From positions 186,001 to 250,000 of the forward strand of contig JAJVDF010000650.1 in assembly GCA_022410635.1 (NCBI GenBank): 64,000 nucleotides of DNA, read 5' to 3'. Numbering within the stretch: position 1 is the stretch's first letter; each line of letters opens with the position of its first letter. The stretch comes from Tretioscincus oriximinensis (Eukaryota > Chordata > Lepidosauria > Squamata > Gymnophthalmidae). The position numbers were made by a program, and so were the translations under genes. The notes beneath the pieces were generated by a model. The model saw nothing but the letters and a program-made list of their open reading frames with translations. It searched no databases and was not told where the DNA came from. Below are positions 35,968 through 45,876 of the stretch, piece by piece.

Positions 35968-36146
35968 GAATTCACTAAAAAAAATTATGAGTTCTGGACT
36001 TAAGCCACTTATATATATAGTGGAGCTCACCTATCTATATTGAATAGTATATATATATTATAATGTATGTTATAGTGCATATTATATGAGATATATTATA
36101 GTTTATTATTATATTACAACATATTATAATATATTTACATTAGATT

Positions 36147-36760
36147 GTGAATCATATCAATATAGGGTGTGTTGATACCCCTGTACCAGGATAGTGTACT
36201 ATATTAATGTATTATATTCTATTAAAGTACCTTATATGTGTCTTATATATGATGTTAGTATATTATATCAACATAGGGTGGCTTACACCCCTGTGCTGGA
36301 ATTATGTATATATAGTGGTAGGGTTAGACCACTATATTTTGATGTATTGTATTACAGTACCCTATTTCATATATGTGTATTAGTATGAATACACCTGGTG
36401 CTTGGTTGATGTGTTTATGATACTGTATATATATTCGAGTGAATACATAGCTATGCTCAGGGTTCCAGAGCACAGTACTTTTTACATATATGGTGCTTGG
36501 ACTAATAGTAGACATATATTAGTGAGAATACATAGCTGTGCTGAAAACAAAGTATTTTTCTTATATATATATATATATGGTGCTTGCTCTAAAGTGGCTA
36601 GTAGCACTTAAAGACTAACAGTAGAAAGGCATAAGCTTTCATATAATTTTCAGTGTATATTAGTGTGAGTACATAACTATGATCTGGTGCTTGGCCTATT
36701 GCTATTATAATAGTGTATGTGTACTAGTAGAAACACATAGCTGCGCACTGGAGTCTTCAC
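36147..36760. repeat. degenerate AT-rich tandem repeat
   Basis: Two units of about 113-130 bp (36147-36259 and 36260-36388) share CATATCAAxATAGGGTG, TACACCCCTGTxC and ATTAAAGTACC-like blocks. From 36391 a second unit of about 100 bp repeats roughly four times, with TGGTGCTTGG, ATATTAGTGxGAATACATAG and CAGAGCACAGTA. A piece of the TTTCAGAGAAACAGCC family (36588-36650) interrupts it. Confidence 0.6.
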
Positions 36761-36764
36761 TGTA

Positions 36765-37610
36765 ACTTATGTATATTGTAGCCAGGCATTTACTGGGTAG
36801 CACGCAAAAAACCTAAGTCAAAACTTGGGAGAAGGAGAGGACATAGTGACGGTGGTGTAAAACTTGATTATTTGCTTAGATTCTGACTTCAAAATCTTGA
36901 ATTCACTATCTTATGTGTTGAACATCCTAGTTTTTATTTCATTATAAAGGTATATTACATATAATGCAGAAAGTGTATTATTACTCCCTTGCTCCATGGG
37001 AATGTTTTATTAAATTATAAAATTAAGTTCATGATGATGATGATTTAGCAAAACCATGCGACTCTGTTCAGAACCGGGCTATTTATTTTGATGTTCTTTT
37101 CTTTTCCTGTGGAAGAACTAAAAGAAAAGAAAAAATGGCAACTTAACCAAGGGAATAACTGGTGATAAAGGTTTAATAAATAATATAAATTCAAGGTAAG
37201 CTTATAGGCAGTTTCTGCAGAGTTCCATGAAAGTTTGGCATTTCCATGAGGGATGCTCCTTACGGATTTACTGTATGGGAAACTTCGGAAACTATTGATT
37301 GAGAGCGGAATGGGCAAGTAAATAGTCCCCTGTGCAACGTCTCCCTAGGAGTTCAAGTGAGCAGTGCGGAGGAGGGAATGTCAGGGGCCAATCCTTATAT
37401 CTGGTATGTGCACTTCTAATAACAACACTTTAGCTTGATTAGCCCTATATGAGAAGTTCTATGGTCTACCAATAGAGTTATTCTGCAAAATAAAATATCC
37501 TTAAATTACATAGTTCCCACTATTTGGGAGTATGTATAATTAAGGTGTGCAAAAATTAAGACGTTTCTAGTAGTTAAAAGGTCATAGATATATGCTTTAT
37601 AGGGAGATTC
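36765..37610. other. no feature seen
   Basis: AT-rich, with no recognisable exon or repeat. Confidence 0.4.
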
Positions 37611-37671
37611 AGAAAACCTTGTGTGTTAAAGCTCATTCTTTAGAAAACCTTGTGTGTTAAAGCTCATTCTT
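37611..37671. repeat. perfect 30-bp tandem duplication
   Basis: The 30 bp beginning AGAAAACCTTGTGTGTTAAA at 37611 is repeated without change at 37642-37671, separated by one base. The identity implies a recent event or an assembly artefact. Confidence 0.85.
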
Positions 37672-38059
37672 CACAATATGCTATTTTATGGCACAACTAA
37701 GATAGTAGTATGGCTCAGAATGTTTTTCGGATGGTATTTTCTTGCAAAATATGCAGCCAAGAGGGTAGTTTATTGCACATCATACTATTAGATGTCATTT
37801 TGTTATTTCCTTCATGATATTGTTCTGAAAGACAACATTGCCTGTTTGGTTGGAGTTTTTACATGCCTCACTAATGCTCTCTTACAGGATGCTGGCCTAC
37901 CGTTACGCCTGTTGTATTCTGGCCTACAGTTACTCCTGTTGTGTATGGGATATTGCTTATCTACAGGCATTGGCCTAACACTTTATTGTTCATATTGTCT
38001 TTATGACATTCATTATATCTGCCACCTTTGAAACTTTGCTGGGATCTTTACATTGGTAT

Positions 38060-38480
38060 GTTGCTGGGGTTTTATCGACAAGCAGTGGTACCTTATGCTG
38101 TTTTTATTTGTAAGTTGGTTTGCTCTTGTGCATTGCTTTGGATCTATGATGATGTCCTGGGAGCAGGCTTGGTGGCCTTGCATTTAATCATGTATACTAT
38201 TCTAGGAACAGGCATTGACCATCTAGCTTTGGCCTTGCATCCCCTGGTAGTTTTTTACCTGGTTGAGGGCAGGTTACTTGTATATTATAAAGTTGGTAAG
38301 CATCACACATTTCTTCCTACGGCTGAAGCAGCATGTATCTGGTTTGCTCATAATTTCTCTTTTCTGTTGCATACTTGGATAATGTCATTGCTGATGCGCT
38401 GTCCTGGCAGCATTGGCAGGTGGCACTTGATGCTTGTCCGCAGCCGGAGGAATTTCCCCAGCGTCTCTGGTACATGTAGC
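38060..38480 (+). pseudogene. RT/RNase H remnant of Ngaro-like element
   Basis: The clearest piece is the RNase H C-terminus: one frame gives NVIADALSWQHWQ (38382-38420), matching the (N)xxADALSR motif that closes RNase H domains in DIRS and Ngaro elements. Just before it, in a different frame, HNFSF (near 38350) fits the preceding strand. Further upstream IYDDVLGAG (about 38141-38167) may be the YxDD box of the RT. At least one indel separates these pieces, and the N-terminal RNase H seems deleted. A 176-codon hydrophobic frame spanning 38028-38558 is a shifted reading of this remnant, not a membrane protein. Confidence 0.55.
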
Positions 38481-38659
38481 AGCCCTTCAATTTTATTTAT
38501 TTATTTATTTTGCTTGCTGTTTGGGTTGCCCGGAAGCCTGTGCTTCCTTTTTGGCTAGGCAAGATCTGGTGGGTTGGTCTTGCACCGATCCACCTCCCAG
38601 GGATAGCAGGCATCCCATAACTCATCACATTTTGGATCAATTACTCACGCAACTGCCTT

Positions 38660-39247
38660 TAGTAAGTTCATCTGTCTATGAGCAAGCTCTCTTTAGGGCA
38701 ANGTTTTCATTATTGTTTTTTNGGGGGTGGCTTTCGTCCAGAGGATTTGGTTTCTAATGCTAATAGTAATGGTTCTGCTACTGTCTTTATATCAGATGTG
38801 TCCGGGGAGGCTAATAACCTGCTTATATTTCTCAGAAAGTCCAAGACGGATAAGGCCAATGCGGGGTGGTCATTACGCTTAATGCTTCAAGCAGCATGGG
38901 CTCTTTTCCATTAGGGATACCAGACACTTTGCTATGGGCTCTTGTCCGTTTAAGGAAAGCAGAGACTTTGCTATGTGCTGCCCGAGAATTGCAGCCCCCC
39001 TTCTATTACAACGAGATGGATCCCTTTTGTCTGGGTATCAGGCAGTTGGTGTGCTTAGATTGGCTTTGTCTCATATGGGCTTGCCACCTACAGAGCATGG
39101 TTTTCATTTTGAATAGGGGCCGCTACTACCGTGGCCAGTTTCAATATTCCAGCAGGGGGTATTCAGGCCATTGGACGCTGGAGATCGAGGGCTTATCAAT
39201 CTTACATCAGGCCAGAGCCCTCATATTGTGTGTTTTCATTTTTGCAG
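38660..39247 (+). pseudogene. tyrosine recombinase remnant of Ngaro-like element
   Basis: Recognisable catalytic-domain pieces in order: GFRPEDLVS (near 38730, from a first box with FxGxFRxSEL-like content), RKSKTD (about 38834-38851), LLQRDGSLLSGYQAVGVLRL then LSHMGLPP (about 39006-39085), the HxxR box at about 39105-39125, and GRWRSRAYQSYIRP (from about 39173) with the C-terminal tyrosine. At the HxxR box the arginine position is a TGA (39110-39112), consistent with CpG decay of CGA, and the flanking frames are shifted, so the enzyme is broken. From the TGA to 39247 the last frame is open. The recombinase would integrate the circular cDNA without a DDE integrase. Confidence 0.65.
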
Positions 39248-39789
39248 GTACTCCTTGGCGGGTGTGGCTATTAGGACACAGCATCGTTTATTGGGCCAGT
39301 CATTATGCTGCAACATCTTGCTGGTCTAGCTCCCTGTGGTTGCCATGTTCACTTCACCTGGAATGGATAGGGCAGCCGGGAATACGTTGGGCAGAATTGT
39401 GTCCTGTAACCATCGAAGCAATTTGTCACCTAGGAGTACCTGATGTGCTCATTTTGCAGCTGGGCGAGAATGACCTCCCGGCTTCTAGACGAGCGGAGCT
39501 TGTTTGTATGATTTTGCACGATCTTGAATTTTTACTGCATTTATTCTCTAACCTTAAATTGTTTTGGTCCGCTTTATTAACTCGCCTTAAGTGGGGAGGA
39601 GCACATAATGTGTGGGCGGTCGAAAGAGTTCGTCGCCGGGTGAATGCCCAAGTTGCTCATTGGATTCTAGAGCATTTCAGATATGCAAATGTAATGTTTC
39701 ATTCAGATGGTGTGCATTTGTCCGATAAGGGTAATGTGGCTTGGATAAAACAAGTTCAGAAGGCTCTTATGCAGTGGGTGTTGGGCTAG
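39247..39789 (+). CDS. SGNH hydrolase-like frame of Ngaro-like element
   Basis: The conserved stretch is 180 codons ending at TAG 39787-39789, in a frame open from 38866. SGNH signatures are present: G-H-S at 39274-39282 (block I, nucleophile Ser), G-E-N-D at 39463-39474 (block III), and D-G-V-H at 39706-39717 (block V, catalytic Asp and His). The length suits a compact single-domain SGNH/GDSL hydrolase. Ngaro-type elements are known to carry such a frame after the recombinase; its role is unsolved. The similarity begins right after TTTTCATTTTTGCAG (ending 39247), a good splice acceptor, so the parent may have joined recombinase and hydrolase by splicing or used this as a separate frame. It has no stop while its upstream partner domains are broken; this may be chance or slower decay. 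No host promoter is visible. Confidence 0.6.
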   Translation, partial: GTPWRVWLLGHSIVYWASHYAATSCWSSSLWLPCSLHLEWIGQPGIRWAELCPVTIEAICHLGVPDVLILQLGENDLPASRRAELVCMILHDLEFLLHLFSNLKLFWSALLTRLKWGGAHNVWAVERVRRRVNAQVAHWILEHFRYANVMFHSDGVHLSDKGNVAWIKQVQKALMQWVLG

Positions 39790-40465
39790 GATGCGCCAGG
39801 AGTAGGGCTAGGATGGGGCAGGAGTTTGCTGATCTTGTGGCAGTAGCGCATCTCGGCTGGCCTGATGGGATACTTTTAACTGGTGGACAGATTTCCCTTA
39901 ACTATCCCAAAAATTTTGTGAGGGCCCCTCAAAAGGGGTTCAGCGTGACATAGATAGCCTAAGGCACGGAATGAAGCCAATCGTGATCCTGAATTGGGGA
40001 GGGGATGCTTCAATATAGGCTGCCGCCTTGAAAGCCCCCCNAAACCCTCCTTGATCCTCGTTTGCTCCGCCTCAAGCATTGGACTGGGCGGAGCTCACTG
40101 AGGTGCCAACTGTTGACTGCCTTAAGCAAGTGCTGGGCAGGGTTGGGCATGTTAGCAAGTGGGGTGTTACCCGTCTGGTGCCGGGTGGGCCAGGCGGGGC
40201 TCGTGGGGAGCGAGCAGCAGATGTGGCCATTCCAAAGGGTGAATGGCATTAGTCNCTGGAGCGACCCATTGTGAGGCTGTGCGGAACTGTCAGCCAGATG
40301 CACTTCCTTACACACTCCTACCTCGTACTATGGCCTTTTATAGTTCCAATATTGTTCTATGATCCGATATTGTTCTATGATCCAACATTATACTTGAAGA
40401 CAATTGTAAATTAAGTTTAATAAATGTTATATTATTACTATATACGGTATCACGGTGCCTGTTTC
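39790..40465 (+). other. 3' untranslated part of Ngaro-like element
   Basis: GC-rich non-coding DNA follows the SGNH stop, with a short repeat GGCTAGGATG at 39784 and 39808. A direct repeat at 40344-40384 (TATTGTTCTATGATCC twice) comes next, then TTTAATAAATG (about 40415), a likely polyadenylation signal. Frames here (for example 40010-40315 minus) are incidental. Confidence 0.5.
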
Positions 40466-41757
40466 CCCTTAGTCCACCAATTGCCATGTCAACTTAAGCA
40501 TCTCCACTAAGAACTGGACTCTGAAATTTTCTTCTTTGACAAGAGTTGCACTGTCATCGAGCTCTTGAAGTCCTTTCTTCACAACTTTGCTGGATACTTT
40601 ATTGGATCTGTACTCTTCTCAGGATTGGAACATCACTTTTAAAGAAGCATTGCAGCAAATTTACTGATTTTTAATTAAAATATTTATATTTGTATTGAAG
40701 AATATTTATTCCCGCTGTGGTTCTATGCTGCTTCTCTTATATTTTTGGCTCACTTATTTGACTTATTGTTTTAACACTGCAAAGATCATGTGCTGTATTC
40801 CCAGTTCTTTGCTACTCCATCACAAAAATTCTTTTTTGTATAAATCCTGTTTATTATCACTCACAGCTTTTAACATTCTTTCATAATTCAACTACCAATC
40901 CTATAGAAGTGCTGATGTTGTGAGAAGTTCTTGGATGTATCCCCCCAGACCACAGACTGCAAATAGGATTTTTGAATCAAAGTTTTACAGTGATTGCTTT
41001 GCTATCCTAAATGAAGGTAAGAAAAGCGCAAAGAAGAAAAGACTACACATATTTATTCCCAGCAGAAATCTAATTCAACTTACTTGGGGAAGTAACAAAT
41101 ACAGCATAAATTCACATTATAAGTGGAGATCAAGGCTTTCTGAAGATGTTGAGGAACAATGTCAGTTCTGACTGACTGACTGACACAATCAATCAATTTC
41201 TTTCCATGGTCCACCAGCATGTAAATAACTGTTTATCTGTCAATACTCAATGACATTATTTTGATGCACTGACCATGCACTCATCACTTTATTTGGCTTC
41301 TAATTTCCCCCCTGCATACATGGTGAGTTCCCAGAAGTTGCCACTGAAGCAATGTCATGGGAGCCTTGCCTGACAGCCAGTAAATCATTTTAATGCCAGA
41401 GGAGTAAAGATAATTGCAGGTGCCCCTTATTATTTTTGCTATGAATCACTGTCTATAGCAACCAAAAGTGCATCTGGAATTGCTGTGGTGGACAGGAAAT
41501 GCATGCAAAGTCCTGCCACATTTTTATTACTCAGCAGTGGTTGGGAATTTTTAATGTGCTTTGCATCTTGGCTGAATGAGTGGAATAAAGAATGACACTG
41601 AGAGACTCAGACTGGACTCTTAGATTTGCTGTCAGCTGCAATACATATATGCATATGTGCCACCAAATGAAGTCAATACTTGTGATTCATTGCTATTGAA
41701 TTTAGGAATTAATTCCGTCTAGATAACTCACATGTAATCTAAAGCTGTTTTCATACA
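40466..41757. other. no feature seen
   Basis: AT-rich, with no recognisable exon or named repeat. A short CTGA tetranucleotide run lies at 41170-41183. Confidence 0.4.
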
Positions 41758-41998
41758 GCAAGAAGAAGAAGAAAAAGAAAAAGAAGAAGAAAGAAGGAAG
41801 GTAGAAGAAGAAAGAAGGAAGAAGGAAGCAGGAAGGAAGAAGAAGGAAGAAGAAGGAAGAAGAAGAAGGAAGAAGAAAGAAAGAAAAAGAAGAAGGAAGA
41901 AGAAGGAAGAAGAAGGAGGAAGAAGAAGGAAGAAGAAGGAAAAAGAAGGAAGAAGAAAGAAAGAAGAAGAAAGAAGAAGAAAGAAAGAAGAAAGAAGA
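41758..41998. repeat. GAA/GAAG homopurine microsatellite
   Basis: About 240 bp of GAA, GAAG and AGAAGG units, almost purely A and G on the plus strand. Homopurine tracts of this kind can form triplex (H-DNA). The long Phe/Ser/Leu frames on the minus strand (41702-42044) are translations of the repeat. Confidence 0.9.
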
Positions 41999-41999
41999 T

Positions 42000-43211
42000 T
42001 GAAAATACTGTAGAGATGCAACCAAGTAGACCTCTTGTTCTCATTCTTCCTCTAGTCTCCCTTTTCTAGTCTAGAATTTTCATGACAGGATAAATACAGT
42101 ATGATTAATCCAATCTAAAAACCATCCCTAAAGTTGTAGCCAGACACCAGTTCAATAAACCAGATTATTGCCTCTTGCAGATTATAAAGCGTAAAGAAAA
42201 AAGCTTCTAAATTGACAATTTTATTCCTCTAGTCAAGGTTCTTGTGTGTCATGAGCTGTTTCTAGAAATGATGTGTGCACACAAGTGAGAGAGAGCAATT
42301 GAACAAAAGCAATGTGAGTTCTCCATTTTTTCTCAAGACAAAGTATCACATGAGAGTCTTGACTGTACGTGAACTGAATTCTTTTGATAGTTTAGAGCCT
42401 TTGGGCATTTTTCTTTAGGTATTATAATCTGTAAAAGGTGATAATCTGATTTATAGACCTTTCATCTGGTTACAACCTTAAGCCACCTCCACGTGATGTT
42501 TTCATACCGCGATAGTAGTTACATCACAATGAATCTGCCCCACATGTTAATGGAGTTCCAGTAATCCTTTTGCCAGATTGCTCCATTGCTCTGTATTTTC
42601 TTGAGAATAATTACAGGTTGTTCTCATAGTGAATTTTCCTTTTCCCCTAAGGTATGTTCATGCAAACAGCAGGCATTTGTCAAGACATGTGTACTGGTGC
42701 TCAGACTACAAGGGGAGGGGGATGAGCAGCCAATTGTTGATTCAGAGTCTCCAACTCTTCATCATGTAAAATCAAATTAGTATTCATGACATTCCTAATG
42801 TTTATTAAGTGTGCTATTTACATGAAGAGGAGGAGGAGGAGGAGGAAGAGTCGGTATTTACACAACCCAAAGGGAATCAATCACCTTACATAACCTCCTG
42901 TTCTTCTTGTCACATTAAGCCTAGGATGACTGAATAGAAATCAAGTGGTATATGAAATGTCTTTTTAAACTTAGAAAGGCACTAATTGTACTAGAGTTTA
43001 CTTTTGTCTGCAGTAGGCAAGACCTATTAAACATCGATCCGTTAATTGATTGAATGCAAATGTGTATCCCTTGCAGACAGAAGGGACGGGGTTAGTCAAA
43101 GGGGGAAAAATCTCCATTTCATAAACTTTTAAAATTGAGCATTTTTTCCCCATTGTGGATTCTACTGTACCAACATGGATCTTGTCTTAACATAGGGTTT
43201 AGGTGTTTGCT
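42000..43211. other. no gene seen
   Basis: Only a short GGA run (about 42824-42851) stands out. Confidence 0.4.
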
Positions 43212-43275
43212 GGCCATATTTATTTAACATTTCTATACTGCCCTATACTCAAAGGTCTCAGGGCAATGCCTTTCA
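43212..43275 (-). mobile_element. L2/CR1-like LINE 3'-end scrap
   Basis: TTTATTTAACATTTCTATAC, then TGCCCTATACTCAAAGGTCT and CAGGGCAATG match the reverse complement of the LINE 3' end seen at 11473 and 26500. Confidence 0.6.
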
Positions 43276-44354
43276 ACATTTCAGGTTCGTTCAAACTTGA
43301 ACTTTTTTTTNNAAAAAAAAGTTGATATGAAATATTTCAAAGTAGTTTGGCATATGTACGCTCATGGAGTTTCCATTCGTTTTCCCATTCCTTTACCCCA
43401 TATTTGTCTATATCTTGGGAAGAAATAACCAACATGTAATGCCTTTAAAAGTTTAGGGTTAGACTGAAAAAACAAAATGTGCTCATTTTTAAGTAAAATT
43501 ATAGGGATCTGTGGAGCAGCCTTCAATCCAAGCATAATGATTTCTGTAGATGTTCACTTTCTATTTTTGTTTAAACTCATAAAATATGGATATATTTTTT
43601 GCACTCACGTAGAGAAGAAACTGTATACATAACTCACTGAGTTTGCATTCTGTGAATTCAAGTGTAAAAGAAAGCAAAACTTGGTACAAATGTCATTCCA
43701 TACAAATTGAAGTGAAGCTTTTGAAAGAATGATGAATAAAAAACAATGGGCTTCTGCAACTTTTACTCTTTAATGTTATTGTTTTTATGTTATACATGTT
43801 ATTTACAAAACAACAACCCACAACCTTGTGGAAGTGATCAACTTATGATGTTGCTTCACAGTTACAAATTGGTAAAGACAATTTTCTTTCCTGTATACTT
43901 TGCTCTCTGCTGAAATTTGAAGCTGGGAGTTATAGAGGGATTTACCAAATAGGCCACACAAATAACAGAATATAGAAATAATGACTATTTAATCTAGTTT
44001 GTAAGCCCCAGACATAAATTTTATCCTTTAGAAAACATCTATTTGGAATTTATGAGGGCAGAAAAGAATGACAGCTTGCTCTTTCCTTCCATCTTGATGT
44101 TGTATTTATCTATGCAAGCATTACTGGCCTTTTTCTCAACCATAGTTTATATCAGGAATATTACTATATGTGCAAGATGCTCATCATCATCTAGTGGAAA
44201 TAGCACAGTACTTTAGGCAGCTTTATTTTCTATAACTTTTTTATCTCATAAATTTTTAGCTGTTGGTGTATTTCTTATTGTCGTCGTTTGTGCTATCTTC
44301 ATACAACTAAAGAAGCACTATATATAATAATTATATAGTTTTTTAATCTTTGCC
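43276..44354. other. no feature seen
   Basis: AT-rich; two N sit in a T/A homopolymer junction at 43311-43312. Confidence 0.4.
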
Positions 44355-44458
44355 ATTGAAGAAGTTTTTGTATCTCACTTTTCTTACCCGAAGGAACTCA
44401 AAGTGGCTTACAAACTTATTTTTCTCCCAGTATTCGGGTATAGGGCGGGGTATAAGTA

Positions 44459-44493
<35 letters not shown>

Positions 44494-44497
44494 ATGT
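44355..44497. mobile_element. two LINE 3' ends in inverted arrangement
   Basis: 44370-44425 carries CTTACCCGAAGGAACTCAAA then GTGGCTTACAA (minus orientation). 44432-44497 carries TATTCGGGTATAGGGCGGGG then TATAAGTATAAATAAATAAA (plus orientation, ending in an AAAT array). The two pieces belong to the same LINE 3'-end type and face each other, giving an imperfect palindrome. Confidence 0.55.
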
Positions 44498-44524
44498 ATG
44501 ATGTTCCCCATTTATCTAATCAGA

Positions 44525-44665
44525 ATTTCTTGCTTTTCAATAGCTAGATTGGCTAGAGCTGAGGCCAGTAGAGGGCACTTACCCCTCTCCATGGCTGACA
44601 TAGGGCTTCAAACTCTACTTCTCTGCTGAAACACCAGGGATCTTAATGTCTGTACTTATGTGAAT
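44525..44665 (-). mobile_element. Sauria-type SINE fragment
   Basis: The minus strand reads GTGCCCTCTACTGGCCTCAG then CTCTAGCCAATCTAGCTATT, the body also seen at 8271, 45160 and 49790. A degenerate tRNA-like head precedes it (GGTGTTTCAGCAGAGAAG). The 3' tail is missing. Confidence 0.6.
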
Positions 44666-45059
44666 TAACCCCAAAGGCACCTGTGGATGTGTCGACATTT
44701 GTGGAAGCAAGAGATGCTCTAAAGTTGATTGTACTCTCCTCATTAAGGATACAATTAACATCATAGATGCCTTCTACTATAAGGCATAGTTTGCTGTGTT
44801 CAACAAAAGTTATTTGTTAGTTATATGTTAGGTGTTACTGTATTTCAAAACCGAGTTACACAGATACATGATATCACTCTCTCAGTCCCCCCATGTCATG
44901 ACAATTAAGATTGATAATGTATTTCGTACAACATTGAATGCGTCCAAAACTATTAGGATCATGTTTTTAAAATAATGGCTCTTCACAAAATCCATAAGAA
45001 ATTAGCTTGTTCCATTTTCCCATCCAGATATACCTTATTTCTAAATCTTAATTTTCATT

Positions 45060-45385
45060 CTTTTTACTCTTAAGAGGCACAGAGCACAGAGGTTAAAAGC
45101 TTCAGGTGTTTCAACAGAGATGTCAGTGTACAAAGCATTGTGGCTGCTGTGGCTGCTGTCTCTACTGGCCTTAGATTCAGCTAATCCAGCTATTCAAAAA
45201 ATTGCAGGTAAGTAAGTAAAATTGCGAGTAAGTAAGTAAAATTGTGAATAGATAAATAGGTACCTTCACAATGTGGTGACGGCGGCAGGGGGAGGGGAAT
45301 AGAACAGATGTAAGCCTGTAGGTGATAACTTTGTAAGCCACTCTGAGTCCTTTGGGGAGGTATAAAATCCAGATTCTTCTTCTTC
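45060..45385 (+). mobile_element. Sauria-type SINE, full-length but diverged
   Basis: A degenerate tRNA-like head (CAGAGGTTAAAAGC, GGTGTTTCAAC) is followed by the body CTCTACTGGCCTTAGATTCA, GCTATTCAAAAAATTGCAG and a local GTAAGTAAGTAAAATTG tandem. The tail is TTTGTAAGCCACTCTGAGTC, GAGGTATAAAATCC and CTTCTTCTTC. Its head and body happen to spell a signal-peptide-like frame from an ATG at 45120 up to a GTAAGT at 45208. Confidence 0.65.
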
Positions 45386-45600
45386 TAATATGCTGATTTC
45401 AGAGAAATAGTCGTGTTGGTAGAAAGTTCAGGAAGAGAACTTGTAGCACTTGGATACTAAAAACGGTAGGTGGCATGAGCTCTTGTAGACATGTCTACTT
45501 AAGATGCTATGGGACCATAATCTGTTCCTGACATTGGTCTCCTAGCAGCTGAAGAAGTAGACATGTCTATGAAAGCTCACACTACCAACTTTCTTCTAAT
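45386..45600. repeat. TTTCAGAGAAACAGCC-family repeat with inverted part
   Basis: GATTTCAGAGAAATAGTCGT, TAGCACTTGGATACTAA and GAGCTCTTGTAGACATGTCT occur in order. Then the family's end block recurs inverted (GAAGAAGTAGACATGTCTAT, GAAAGCTCACACTACCAAC). It is either two copies in inverted orientation or a foldback derivative. Confidence 0.55.
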
Positions 45601-45611
45601 ATGTTGTAAAC

Positions 45612-45860
45612 CAATGTTGTCCAACCTTTTTGGACCCAAGAGCCAATAAAACATCATTGCAGGAATGTGAGGGCAAGAGTGACATCACTTCCTGTCCCAC
45701 CCCGAATGTAATATCACTTCTGGGGTAGGACAGGAAGTGATGTCACTCTGGCCCTCACACTCCTGATGTCACTTCCTGTCCCGTCATGGAAGTGATGTAA
45801 CTTTCGGGGCAGGGACAGGAAATGATATCACTACAGATGCCATTCCCAGAAGCAGATTCA
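45612..45860. mobile_element. partial relative of the hAT-like element at 8691
   Basis: CAATGTTGTCCAACCTTTTT at 45612 matches the reverse complement of the 3' end of 8691-10577. ATCATTGCAGGAATGTGAGG and the TGACATCACTTCCTG minisatellite (about 45675-45825) follow, in the same order as the reverse strand of that element. The opposite terminus and a matching 8-bp duplication of TTGTAAAC (45604-45611) were not found. Confidence 0.65.
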
Positions 45861-45876
45861 AAAAATGGCATCCTTG

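Larger units (their letters stand above)
37790..40465 (+). mobile_element. decayed Ngaro-like tyrosine-recombinase retroelement
   Basis: Order along the plus strand: RT-like and RNase H-like remnants (about 38060-38480), a tyrosine recombinase (38660-39247), an SGNH-hydrolase frame (39247-39786) and a 3' untranslated part ending near a TAATAAATG signal (about 40419). RT-RH-YR order with a recombinase instead of an integrase defines the DIRS order, and an extra SGNH/hydrolase frame is known from Ngaro-type elements, hence the assignment. The 5' boundary is unclear, and the split direct repeats expected for Ngaro could not be located. A 20-nt direct repeat (GATATTGTTCTATGATCC-like) at 40344-40384 may belong to the termini. 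Confidence 0.7.

Noticed and set aside
38028..38558. 176-codon hydrophobic frame resembling a multi-pass membrane protein
   Set aside because: It reads a shifted frame over RT/RNase H remnants; the NVIADALS motif appears in another frame at 38382.
41702..42044. Phe/Ser/Leu-rich frames on the minus strand
   Set aside because: Direct translation of the GAA microsatellite in three frames.
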